The position numbers and the translations under genes are program-made. Below, in pieces: positions 1 to 5,812 of a stretch of DNA of 5,812 nucleotides. The stretch spans positions 1-5,812 of the forward strand of contig PLUZ01000317.1 of the NCBI GenBank assembly GCA_003162995.1. Reading direction: 5' to 3'. This DNA comes from Methylocapsa sp. (GTDB lineage Bacteria; Pseudomonadota; Alphaproteobacteria; Rhizobiales; Beijerinckiaceae). Below the pieces are notes generated by a model. It was not told the DNA's origin and ran no database searches. It saw only the letters and a program-made list of their open reading frames with translations. How positions within the stretch are numbered: the stretch's first letter is position 1; every line of letters begins with the position of its first letter.

Positions 1-1165
1 CCGGCAGGCGGTCGAACTCGTGGACATTAAAGAGCCGTTTGCGTTCAATATCGCTGCGCAGATGCACGGCGCCTGGGGCGCGCCCGATTGCACCCGCGAG
101 CGCGGCGGCAGCTGAGCTTTTGCCGGTCCCGGACAGACCTCCGATGGCAACCAAATCCAGCCGCCGCAAAGCCAGAAGATCGCAAGCGGCCTCAAAATAC
201 TGGCAGGCTTCCCTTGCCTGACCGTCTCCACCGCCGGGCTGAAGAATGACCACCTTGGCGCGAATCGCAGCGCGCAAGGAGAGGAAAAGCGGGAGAAGCG
301 AAAGGCCTTTGAGCTGCCTTTCAACGTCCTCGCAAACCCATAAATAGCGGTTGAACAGAAGATTTGCATGGCGGTGCAGCCCGCGTGTCCACAGATCCAT
401 CAGCAGAAACGCGAGATCGTAAAGCACGTCACATGTTGCGATAGAATCGTCGAATTCGATCGCATCGAACAAGACCGGCTCATCTTCGATCAAGACGATA
501 TTGCGCAAGTGAAGATCGCCATGACAGCGGCGGACTTGACCTTCTGTCTCGCGCTCCGACAGTAACGGTTCGCCGCGTGCGAACGCCTGCTCCATGGCGT
601 GGCGAAGCCCCGCCACTGCCTTCGCGGCGAAGACTCCGGGCGCTGCTTCGAGGGAGACGAGGGTCTCCTCGATCAGGCGCCGGAGCGTCTCGCTCGCTTT
701 CATTCCCGAGGCAACCGGCGCGCGCGCGTGCGACGCGGCGGCAACGCCAGCAAGTTTCGTAATGATTTCAAGAGTGAGTTCGTTTCGCCCGGCCAGACGA
801 TCCAGTGTGCGGTTTTCATCGAAACGCCGCATATGAACCGCCCATTCGATGATCGTTCCGCCGCCGCCGAACTTTAAAATAGAACCATCTTGCGAAATCG
901 GAACAGCGCCGAGGTAGAGATCCGGAGCATTGCCTTTATTGACGGCAAGCTCGCGTTCGCAAGCCCATCGCCGCTTGTCGAGGGTCGAATAATCCATGAA
1001 CGGAAAGCGCACCTCCCTTTTGACTTTGTAGACATCCCTGCCTGCAAGAAAAACCGCGGCGCCATGTGTATCGATGCGCGTGACCGGCTCGCGCAGCCCA
1101 TGTGTCGCGGGATCCGCCAGGAAGGCGAAGACATCGCTTTGGTCGAAGGACGCGCGCTGTTCCAA
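1..1165 (-). CDS. Two-domain aminoglycoside-phosphotransferase-like kinase / P-loop ATPase (COG2187-COG0645 type), C-terminus cut by window edge
   Basis: Reading the minus strand from 1165 to 1 gives 388 codons with no stop. The N-terminal part is a kinase-like fold of the aminoglycoside phosphotransferase superfamily. It shows FLADPATHG near residues 15-23, the catalytic-loop motif HGDLHLRN at 215-222 (523-500) and the metal-binding-type segment FDAIEFDD starting at residue 233. The second domain begins with a Walker A motif, GLSGTGKS, at 343-350 (139-116), followed by HLRSDIERKRLF. This order matches a family annotated as bifunctional aminoglycoside phosphotransferase/ATP-binding protein, usually about 500 residues, so roughly the last 100-130 residues lie outside the window. 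The substrate is unknown, and antibiotic resistance should not be assumed. The start is inferred. An in-frame TGA lies at 1180-1178, no ATG or GTG precedes the conserved N-terminus, and the first ATG (997) would remove 56 residues. TTG at 1165 has AAGTGAG six bases upstream. All catalytic motifs look intact. Probably cytoplasmic, and divergent from mop. Confidence 0.85.
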   Translation of the reverse strand, partial: MEQRASFDQSDVFAFLADPATHGLREPVTRIDTHGAAVFLAGRDVYKVKREVRFPFMDYSTLDKRRWACERELAVNKGNAPDLYLGAVPISQDGSILKFGGGGTIIEWAVHMRRFDENRTLDRLAGRNELTLEIITKLAGVAAASHARAPVASGMKASETLRRLIEETLVSLEAAPGVFAAKAVAGLRHAMEQAFARGEPLLSERETEGQVRRCHGDLHLRNIVLIEDEPVLFDAIEFDDSIATCDVLYDLAFLLMDLWTRGLHRHANLLFNRYLWVCEDVERQLKGLSLLPLFLSLRAAIRAKVVILQPGGGDGQAREACQYFEAACDLLALRRLDLVAIGGLSGTGKSSAAAALAGAIGRAPGAVHLRSDIERKRLFNVHEFDRLP

Positions 1166-1263
1166 AGTTGGCTCACTTCATAGAGCGCTTTCAGATCACA
1201 TAAACTCTTGTAATCGAAAAGGAGCCGCTCGAAAGCAAAGATGTGAATATGACGGGAACATGG

Positions 1264-1278
1264 TATGATCGAATCATA
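1264..1278. promoter_or_regulatory. Perfect 6-3-6 palindrome upstream of mop, candidate operator
   Basis: TATGAT-CGA-ATCATA is a perfect six-base inverted repeat with a three-base spacer, in the 186-base gap between the divergent kinase and mop genes and about 74 bases before the mop start. TATGAT also resembles a -10 box on either strand, but I see no good -35 at the right distance. Genes for molybdate-binding proteins are often controlled by ModE-type regulators that bind AT-rich palindromes. Any link to ModE here is inference, because the site does not clearly match the consensus I recall. Confidence 0.3.
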
Positions 1279-1340
1279 AGTCAAACAATGGCATTTACCG
1301 AAGCCCGCGAAGTTCCGGTCTCTTGCCATTGTCATAAATG

Positions 1341-1345
1341 GGAGG
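1341..1345 (+). promoter_or_regulatory. Ribosome binding site of mop
   Basis: GGAGG lies six bases before the ATG at 1352. It fixes the start of this short gene and suggests strong translation. Confidence 0.8.
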
Positions 1346-1351
1346 AACGAA

Positions 1352-1561
1352 ATGAAAATTTCCGCGCGCAATTTTCTCGAAGGCACGGTCAAGGACGTTC
1401 ACAAGGGCGCAACCACCGCTCATGTCGAAATCGAACTTAAAGGCGGGGGCATTGTAACCTCTTCGATCACCAACGAAGCGGTCGCAGAGCTCGGCCTTAA
1501 ACAGGGCACGCACGCCTACGCGGTTATCAAGTCCTCCGATGTGATGATCGCGGTTAAGTAA
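1352..1561 (+). CDS. mop: Molbindin (Mop-domain molybdate-binding protein)
   Basis: A 69-residue protein consisting of one complete Mop (TOBE-like) domain. It has SARN at residues 4-7, GTVKDVHKGATTAHVEIEL, GGG at 31-33, SSIT at 37-40, the AELGLKQG segment at 45-52, and the closing IKSSDVMIA at 59-67. Known molbindins of this size assemble into hexamers that bind molybdate (and tungstate) at subunit interfaces in the cytoplasm, acting as molybdenum storage or buffering proteins. The same domain occurs in ModE and ModC. The length matches single-domain molbindins, so this looks like a complete free-standing gene. ATG at 1352 follows a strong ribosome binding site. No modABC transporter or molybdenum-cofactor gene is visible in the window, so mop appears to be a single-gene unit, with a palindrome upstream and a repeat-like hairpin element ten bases after its stop. 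Confidence 0.9.
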   Translation: MKISARNFLEGTVKDVHKGATTAHVEIELKGGGIVTSSITNEAVAELGLKQGTHAYAVIKSSDVMIAVK

Positions 1562-1570
1562 GCACGCGCC

Positions 1571-1671
1571 GGACCATGATCCCGAAAAATTGCAGAGTTT
1601 TCGGACAAGATCATGCGACAAAACAAAGAGAGTGAGACCGTGAGCGATTCAACCTGAAGCGATCATGGTCT
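1571..1671. repeat. Nested-palindrome intergenic repeat element
   Basis: A 101-base element between the convergent mop and PHA-system genes. Its ends are a perfect ten-base inverted repeat, GACCATGATC (1572-1581) and GATCATGGTC (1661-1670). Inside are two hairpins. The first is CATGATC CCGAAAA (1575-1588) pairing with TTTTCGG (1598-1604) and GATCATG (1609-1615), with a four-base ACAA bulge. The second is AGACCGTGA (1635-1643) pairing with TCATGGTCT (1663-1671) with one G-T pair. The core CATGATC/GATCATG therefore occurs three times. The overall plan and the wording around 'ATGATCCCGAAAA', 'TTTTCGGACAAGATCATGCG' and 'AAACAAAGAGA' resemble a dispersed intergenic element that I recall from Bradyrhizobium and related genomes. 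I cannot confirm copy number from this window. The first hairpin could also serve as a terminator-like structure for mop, although no T-tract follows. Confidence 0.65.
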
Positions 1672-1710
1672 AAGTGCAATTCGCGCCGGCCCTTTGCCGT
1701 TTGCTCTCCT

Positions 1711-1740
1711 GTTCAGACCTTTGCGTGTTCAAACCTTTGG
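1711..1740. repeat. Short imperfect tandem duplication at the 3' end of the PHA-system gene
   Basis: GTTCAGACCTTTG at 1711-1723 is repeated as GTTCAAACCTTTG at 1727-1739, a spacing of 16 bases with one difference. The second copy covers the last codons and stop of the PHA-system gene; the first lies just downstream of that stop. It looks like a small local duplication and has no evident function. Confidence 0.45.
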
Positions 1741-2058
1741 CGGAGTGTAGCCGATCCGCAGCGATTCCTCTGCTTTGCTCTTGAGAACGCCTTGGATCTT
1801 GTCGGTGAGGGCGGCAAGAATCCAGGGAAGTTGCACTTCAATGCGCAAGGAATCGCTCATGACGCAGATTTTTCCCGTTACGGTTTGTCCAAGCGCCACG
1901 ACACGCAAATCTGCCGTGTCGGCATCCCAATTGACCTCGCTGTACGCCAATTTATCGATATAATCGCGGCGCAAATGTTCCAACTGCTCGGCGATTCGTC
2001 TTTTCGCCTCTTCGACACCGAGGCGATGCGGCACGGTAATGACGATCGAATTCGACAT
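1729..2058 (-). CDS. Polyhydroxyalkanoic acid system family protein
   Basis: A 109-residue protein that I recognise as the putative polyhydroxyalkanoic acid system family (TIGR02610/PHA_gran_rgn type). Characteristic features are the N-terminal hydrophobic strand IVITVPHRLGVEEAKRRI (residues 5-22), a helix with EQLEHLRRDY, the central W44 in SEVNWDADTADLRVVALGQTVTGKI, and the C-terminal VEVQLPWILAALTDKIQGVL (74-92). Family members are small cytoplasmic proteins often encoded near PHA synthase or granule genes. Their molecular role is not firmly established, and a granule-associated or regulatory function is only suggested. ATG at 2058 follows GGAGGAA (2069-2063 on this strand) with a short, ideal spacer, so the start is secure. 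No pha gene is visible in the window, so the context does not itself support a role in PHA metabolism. The gene is convergent with mop and divergent from the outer-membrane protein gene. Confidence 0.82.
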   Translation of the reverse strand: MSNSIVITVPHRLGVEEAKRRIAEQLEHLRRDYIDKLAYSEVNWDADTADLRVVALGQTVTGKICVMSDSLRIEVQLPWILAALTDKIQGVLKSKAEESLRIGYTPPKV

Positions 2059-2599
2059 GAGGTTCCTCCGATGCCTGCCATGTAAGCACTTTTGGCTCTC
2101 GCCGCCAGATCGCGCCGGGTTCGCCGCATCTAAAATGCGACAGTTTGAACCCCGCTTTTGCCCTCACAACAGTGTGTTGCTCTTGTTCTCGTATGGCGCC
2201 GGAATGGTCTTGTCTCTGGCCTGGGGCGGCTTGGCTCATCCCCCTGCAGAAAACCGCCACACGGCTCGAATAAGTACGGAAACATACCGCACAGCCTTCC
2301 TTGCGAGCCTTTGAAAACTAGGAAAACCCGGCAGGCCATAGCCTCGCTGAACAAAATCTTAGGCTGTGTCATAATCGCAACATCAACGAGCGGCCGACCC
2401 CTTTTCCCAGAGAGAATCATCGCCAATCGGGACCTCCCGCCCACTGCCGTAGCCGCCTTGGATTTCGATAAACATCGCCATTCGTGACTAAATCAAAAAG
2501 AAGAAAAGTAATAATTTACGAAAGCTATTTTACGTTTCGAGCCAGCAGAACAGCGGCAACGCTTCTGTGTTAAGGAACTCAAATTCGCAGGTGATGCAC
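2059..2599. other. Gene-free intergenic stretch between divergent genes
   Basis: About 540 bases separate the divergent PHA-system and outer-membrane protein genes. Several open frames of 80-110 codons cross it on both strands, but they overlap each other, have no recognisable domains and no convincing ribosome binding sites. The left part is GC-rich, and the last 100 bases (about 2470-2560) are clearly AT-rich, as expected for a promoter and untranslated leader of the outer-membrane protein gene. I see no tRNA, known riboswitch or insertion-sequence remnant. A small RNA or degraded gene could be hidden here but is not demonstrated. Confidence 0.6.
2484..2515 (+). promoter_or_regulatory. Possible promoter of the outer-membrane protein gene
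   Basis: GTGACT (2484-2489) shares TGAC with a -35 box, and TAATAAT (2509-2515) resembles a -10 box, in an AT-rich stretch. The spacing of 19 bases is longer than ideal, so this is only a candidate. It would give a leader of roughly 75-80 bases before the ATG at 2600. Confidence 0.25.
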
Positions 2600-3406
2600 A
2601 TGGCTCGTAAATTGGTCCTTTCCACAGCGGCCATTGCCGCGCTTTCGACAACTGCCTTTGCCGCCGACCTCCCGTCTCGCGCCGCGCCTCCTGTCTATAT
2701 TCCGCCGCCAGCTTTCACTTGGGCGGGTGTTTATCTTGGCGCGACGGCTGGATTTGCCCAGGGCTACCACACTTTCGATGATCTAGCGGGCAGCCTTTTG
2801 GGCTACCCTGGCCTAGCAAACACCCAAAGCAGCGGTTTTGCGGGGGGTGGCACGCTTGGCATCAACCTCCAGGCGGGAAGCTTGGTTTACGGTCTCGAGA
2901 CCGACATAAACTGGCTCAGCAACAAGACGACCTACGTTGATCCCAATGGCGCCATCAATAATTTCTACCCTTCCGCAACCAACCGTCTGAACTATCTTGG
3001 CACAGTCCGCGGCCGTCTAGGTCTCGCGGTTGATCGCACATTGATCTACTTCACGGCGGGCCTGGCCTATGGCAACGTAAACGATACCCTCCAATACAAT
3101 TCCAACTTTTTTCCCACGTTCAATACGCCCTATTTCAACGTCAACACGACGCGCTTTGGCTGGGTTGTTGGCGCCGGCGTGGAATACGCCCTCACCCAGA
3201 ACTGGACGATCAAGGGTGAAGCGTTATACGCGGATCTTGGGAACGCGAACACGAGCTGGGTATCTCCTCCTCCCGGTTCTGGCACCTTTCCTTCTTCTGC
3301 CATTTATCTCGGACGATTCAACACCTCCGCGGCCATTATCCGCGCCGGCGTGAACTACAAGTTTGATTGGTTTGCGCCGCCCCTCGCGGTTGTCGCCAAA
3401 TATTAA
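2600..3406 (+). CDS. Outer-membrane beta-barrel protein, Omp25/RopB-like porin family
   Basis: A 268-residue exported protein. MARKLVLSTAAIAALSTTAFAA is a typical signal peptide: basic start, hydrophobic core and small residues before a likely cut after residue 21 or 22. The mature part begins DLPSRAAPPVYIPPPAF, then TWAGVYLGATAGFAQGY, the standard opening of the rhizobial Omp25/RopB or 'outer membrane immunogenic protein' family. Later alternating-strand segments such as LNYLGTVRGRLGLAVDRTLIYFTAGLAYGNV, FGWVVGAGVEYALTQNWTIKGEALYADLG and IIRAGVNYKFDWF are classic eight-stranded barrel strands. The protein ends in APPLAVVAKY, about ten residues after the usual terminal strand FDWF, while still finishing with an aromatic residue. 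The start at ATG 2600 is preferred because AGG lies eight bases upstream and the signal peptide follows at once. ATG 2594 and GTG 2567 are possible but less likely. Probable role: structural or surface barrel of the outer membrane; the exact function is not known. It is followed by a hairpin terminator. Confidence 0.88.
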   Translation: MARKLVLSTAAIAALSTTAFAADLPSRAAPPVYIPPPAFTWAGVYLGATAGFAQGYHTFDDLAGSLLGYPGLANTQSSGFAGGGTLGINLQAGSLVYGLETDINWLSNKTTYVDPNGAINNFYPSATNRLNYLGTVRGRLGLAVDRTLIYFTAGLAYGNVNDTLQYNSNFFPTFNTPYFNVNTTRFGWVVGAGVEYALTQNWTIKGEALYADLGNANTSWVSPPPGSGTFPSSAIYLGRFNTSAAIIRAGVNYKFDWFAPPLAVVAKY

Positions 3407-3443
3407 GGGCGAGAGCCGTCAGTCGTGATTGCTGTTCAACGCA

Positions 3444-3476
3444 AACGGAAACCGGCTGCATGGCCGGTTTTCCGTT
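3444..3476. terminator. Strong hairpin between the convergent outer-membrane protein and lolD genes
   Basis: AACGGAAACCGGC (3444-3456) pairs with GCCGGTTTTCCGTT (3463-3476), giving a 13-base-pair stem with one bulged T and a six-base loop. It lies 38 bases after the outer-membrane protein stop and 41 bases beyond the lolD stop, so it could end transcription from both directions. No long T-tract follows on the plus strand (GTCGGGGG), so efficiency as an intrinsic terminator is uncertain. Confidence 0.65.
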
Positions 3477-3517
3477 GTCGGGGGCGGTGTATCATCGGTG
3501 TGCGCCTCCCACACCCC

Positions 3518-4201
<684 letters not shown>

Positions 4202-4203
4202 GG

Positions 4204-5472
4204 CTATTCGTAACGCAACGCTTCGACGGGATCGAGTTTCGCCGCGCGCCAAGAAGGATAGATCGTCGCCAGCACCGAAAGCGTGAGTGTCATCGCGGCA
4301 ACAGCGAGGACATCGCGTGGTTCGAGCACGGAAGGAAGACGCGAGAGAAAATAGAGTTCGGCCGGAAACAGATTGGCGTTGAGAAGCCGGTTCAAGAGTT
4401 GGCGCAATGCCTCGACATTGCTCGCGACGAGAAGGCCGAGAAGGCAGCCGGCAAACGTTCCGGCAATGCCGATGGAGGCGCCGGTAATGAGAAAAATCCG
4501 CATGATCCCGCCTTGCGTCGCACCCATGGTCCGCAGGATCGCGACATCGCGGCCCTTGTCCTTGACGAGCATAATGAGCCCCGACACGATGTTGAGTGCC
4601 GCGACAAGCACGATGAGCGTCAGAATGATGAACATGACATTGCGCTCAACGTTCAGCGCATCGAAGAATGTCTTGTTGCGCTCGCGCCAGTCGGTCATGA
4701 TCATTGGCCGCATCACCGCCGCGTCGATTTTGCTTCTGACAGAATCGAGTTCCTCCGGCACGCGAAGAAAAATTTCAATGACGCTCGCCTCGTTGTCTTT
4801 GTTGAAGAAGGCTTGCGCCTCGGGCAAGGCCATATAGACGAAGAGATTGTCGAACTCCGCCATGCCGATCTGAAAGATCGCGGTGACCGGGTAGACCTTA
4901 CTGCGCGGCGTAACCCCAAAAGGCGTCTGCGCACCATTCGCGATCAGAATTTTGACCTTGTCGCCGATCCGCAGTCCAAGGTTCTCGGCGAGCCTTTGGC
5001 CGATCGCCACACCGCCCGCTGTGTCGAAGCCCTCAAGCGTGCCGAGCTTAACATTGTGGGCAATGCCGGGCAGGCGCTTGATATCCGCCTCCCTTATTCC
5101 CCGCACGAGGGCAAAGGCCATGTTGGAGGTGGAAGCTGCCGCCGGGCTCTCGATCATCGGCACAACCAATTCGACTCCTGGCACCGCCGCCACTTCCTTC
5201 ACCACTTCGTCAAAATCGGTGAACTGCGTGTCGGTGGCCTGAAGAAAGACGTGGCCGTTGATGCCAACGATCTTGTCGAGCAATTCCTTGTGGAAGCCAT
5301 TCATCACCGACATGACGACGATCAGTGTTGCGACACCGAGTGTAATTCCGAGAAAGGAGAAAAGCGCGATGACTGAAACAAAGCTCGTTTTGCGCCGCGC
5401 ACGCAAATAGCGAAACGCGATCATCCATTCGAAGGGCGCGAATGGGCGAGTGCCCTTCAAAGTGTTCATCAT
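4204..5472 (-). CDS. lolC: Lipoprotein-releasing ABC transporter permease, LolC/LolE family (LolF-type single permease likely)
   Basis: A 422-residue inner-membrane permease, the full family length. It has RYLRARR at residues 21-27, a first membrane helix at about 33-55 ([20 protein letters not shown] and on), a large periplasmic domain at about 56-278, then helices near 279-302, 326-350 and 385-405. Family hallmarks are [20 protein letters not shown] (295-314) followed by RTMGAT, the coupling region that contacts LolD, and the C-terminal [19 protein letters not shown] proline-flanked periplasmic segment at about 178-192 (QTPFGVTPR) lies where LolC carries the hook that binds LolA. Only one permease gene is present and lolD follows directly, so a homodimeric LolF-like arrangement is inferred, although a second copy elsewhere cannot be excluded. 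The start ATG at 5472 overlaps the proS stop in an ATGA junction; ATG 5469 is also possible. Role: extraction of lipoproteins for delivery to the outer membrane. Confidence 0.92.
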   Translation of the reverse strand: MMNTLKGTRPFAPFEWMIAFRYLRARRKTSFVSVIALFSFLGITLGVATLIVVMSVMNGFHKELLDKIVGINGHVFLQATDTQFTDFDEVVKEVAAVPGVELVVPMIESPAAASTSNMAFALVRGIREADIKRLPGIAHNVKLGTLEGFDTAGGVAIGQRLAENLGLRIGDKVKILIANGAQTPFGVTPRSKVYPVTAIFQIGMAEFDNLFVYMALPEAQAFFNKDNEASVIEIFLRVPEELDSVRSKIDAAVMRPMIMTDWRERNKTFFDALNVERNVMFIILTLIVLVAALNIVSGLIMLVKDKGRDVAILRTMGATQGGIMRIFLITGASIGIAGTFAGCLLGLLVASNVEALRQLLNRLLNANLFPAELYFLSRLPSVLEPRDVLAVAAMTLTLSVLATIYPSWRAAKLDPVEALRYE

Positions 5473-5812
5473 GAACCCGCAAGCCGCGCGATCGCCGCCG
5501 CGGCATCGAGGTTTTCGCGCGCGCCGGTCGCCCTTGTCTTGAGTTCAACAGTGCCCGAGGCCAGCCCCTTCGGGCCGACAATGAGCTGATAAGGCAGTCC
5601 GATCAGATCGAGCTTGGCGAATTTGGCGCCGGGGCGCTCGTCGGTGTCGTCATAGAGCACTTCCACGCCTGCCTTTTCGAGCGCGCCATAGAGCGACTCG
5701 CAGGCGGCATCTGTGGCGCCGTCGCCAACTTTCAAATTGGCGATCCCCACCTTGAAAGGCGCGACAGGCTCGGGCCAGATGATCCCATTTTCATCATGGC
5801 CTGCCTCGATCA
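5469..5812 (-). CDS. proS: Prolyl-tRNA synthetase, C-terminal anticodon-binding domain (5' part outside window)
   Basis: The last 113 residues of the protein are present, entering from the right edge as [20 protein letters not shown]. The sequence continues [63 protein letters not shown] and ends ARLAGS. The WP-xx-APF start, the [17 protein letters not shown] core and the VGPKGL strand are typical of the class II anticodon-binding domain of prolyl-tRNA synthetase. The ending, with no zinc-binding-like extension after this domain, fits the short bacterial/alphaproteobacterial type. The enzyme charges tRNA-Pro with proline in the cytoplasm. It is the first visible gene of the operon, and its TGA stop (5471-5469) overlaps the permease ATG by four bases, implying co-transcription and coupled translation of a housekeeping synthetase with the lipoprotein-release machinery. 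Confidence 0.93.
   Translation of the reverse strand, partial: IEAGHDENGIIWPEPVAPFKVGIANLKVGDGATDAACESLYGALEKAGVEVLYDDTDERPGAKFAKLDLIGLPYQLIVGPKGLASGTVELKTRATGARENLDAAAAIARLAGS

Noticed and set aside
1..1165. Antibiotic-resistance gene interpretation of the aminoglycoside-phosphotransferase-like domain
   Set aside because: The fused P-loop domain and overall architecture match a widespread chromosomal family of unknown substrate rather than dedicated resistance enzymes, and no mobile context is present.
874..1392. A 172-codon open frame on the minus strand
   Set aside because: It runs through the kinase N-terminus in another frame, crosses the mop promoter and start, and its translation has no family features, whereas the kinase frame matches conserved motifs throughout.
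1295..1621. A 108-codon open frame antisense to mop
   Set aside because: It overlaps the entire mop gene, which has a strong ribosome binding site and complete Mop-domain motifs, and it starts inside the repeat element.
2167..2179. CAACA-GTG-TGTTG dyad in the intergenic region
   Set aside because: Only five base pairs per arm and not next to a clear promoter; expected by chance in a region of this size.
2130..2444. A 104-codon open frame on the minus strand in the same intergenic region
   Set aside because: No domain, low-complexity Arg/Gly/Cys-rich translation and overlap with opposite-strand frames; no evidence that it is a gene.
2158..2487. A 109-codon open frame on the plus strand in the long intergenic region
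   Set aside because: It begins with TTG, has no convincing ribosome binding site or recognisable domain, and competes with equally long frames on the other strand.

Overview
The window is a chromosomal segment of an alphaproteobacterium, most likely a member of Rhizobiales/Hyphomicrobiales and possibly Beijerinckiaceae. That placement rests on three things: the proS-lol permease-lolD gene order, an outer-membrane beta-barrel protein with the 'AADLPSR-AAPP' start typical of rhizobial Omp25/RopB-like proteins, and an intergenic palindromic element of a type I recall from rhizobial genomes. No database search was possible, so the placement is inference. No mobile element, CRISPR array, tRNA, rRNA or phage gene was recognised. 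It reads as ordinary core genome.

Left part (1-1730). A gene on the minus strand starts at a TTG near 1165 and runs off the left edge. It encodes a two-domain protein: an aminoglycoside-phosphotransferase-like kinase followed by a P-loop ATPase domain. Divergent from it is a 69-residue molbindin (Mop) gene, a small molybdate-binding protein, with a strong ribosome binding site and a palindrome about 75 bases upstream. Just after mop lies a roughly 100-base repeat-like element of nested inverted repeats (1571-1671).

Middle part (1729-3480). A minus-strand gene encodes a polyhydroxyalkanoic-acid-system family protein of 109 residues and converges on mop. It is separated by about 540 gene-free bases from a divergent plus-strand gene for an outer-membrane beta-barrel protein with a clear signal peptide. 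A strong hairpin (3444-3476) follows that gene.

Right part (3518-5812). A tightly packed minus-strand operon, transcribed right to left, holds the 3' end of prolyl-tRNA synthetase (proS), a LolC/E-type lipoprotein-releasing permease that overlaps proS by four bases (ATGA), and lolD, the ABC ATPase, two bases after the permease stop. The permease and LolD together form the inner-membrane machine that hands outer-membrane lipoproteins to LolA. A single permease gene directly next to lolD suggests a LolF-type homodimer rather than a LolC-LolE pair.

I looked for an undescribed system and did not find convincing evidence of one. The items most worth a second look are the nested-palindrome element after mop, the palindrome upstream of mop, the unknown substrate of the two-domain kinase, and the long gene-free stretch upstream of the outer-membrane protein.
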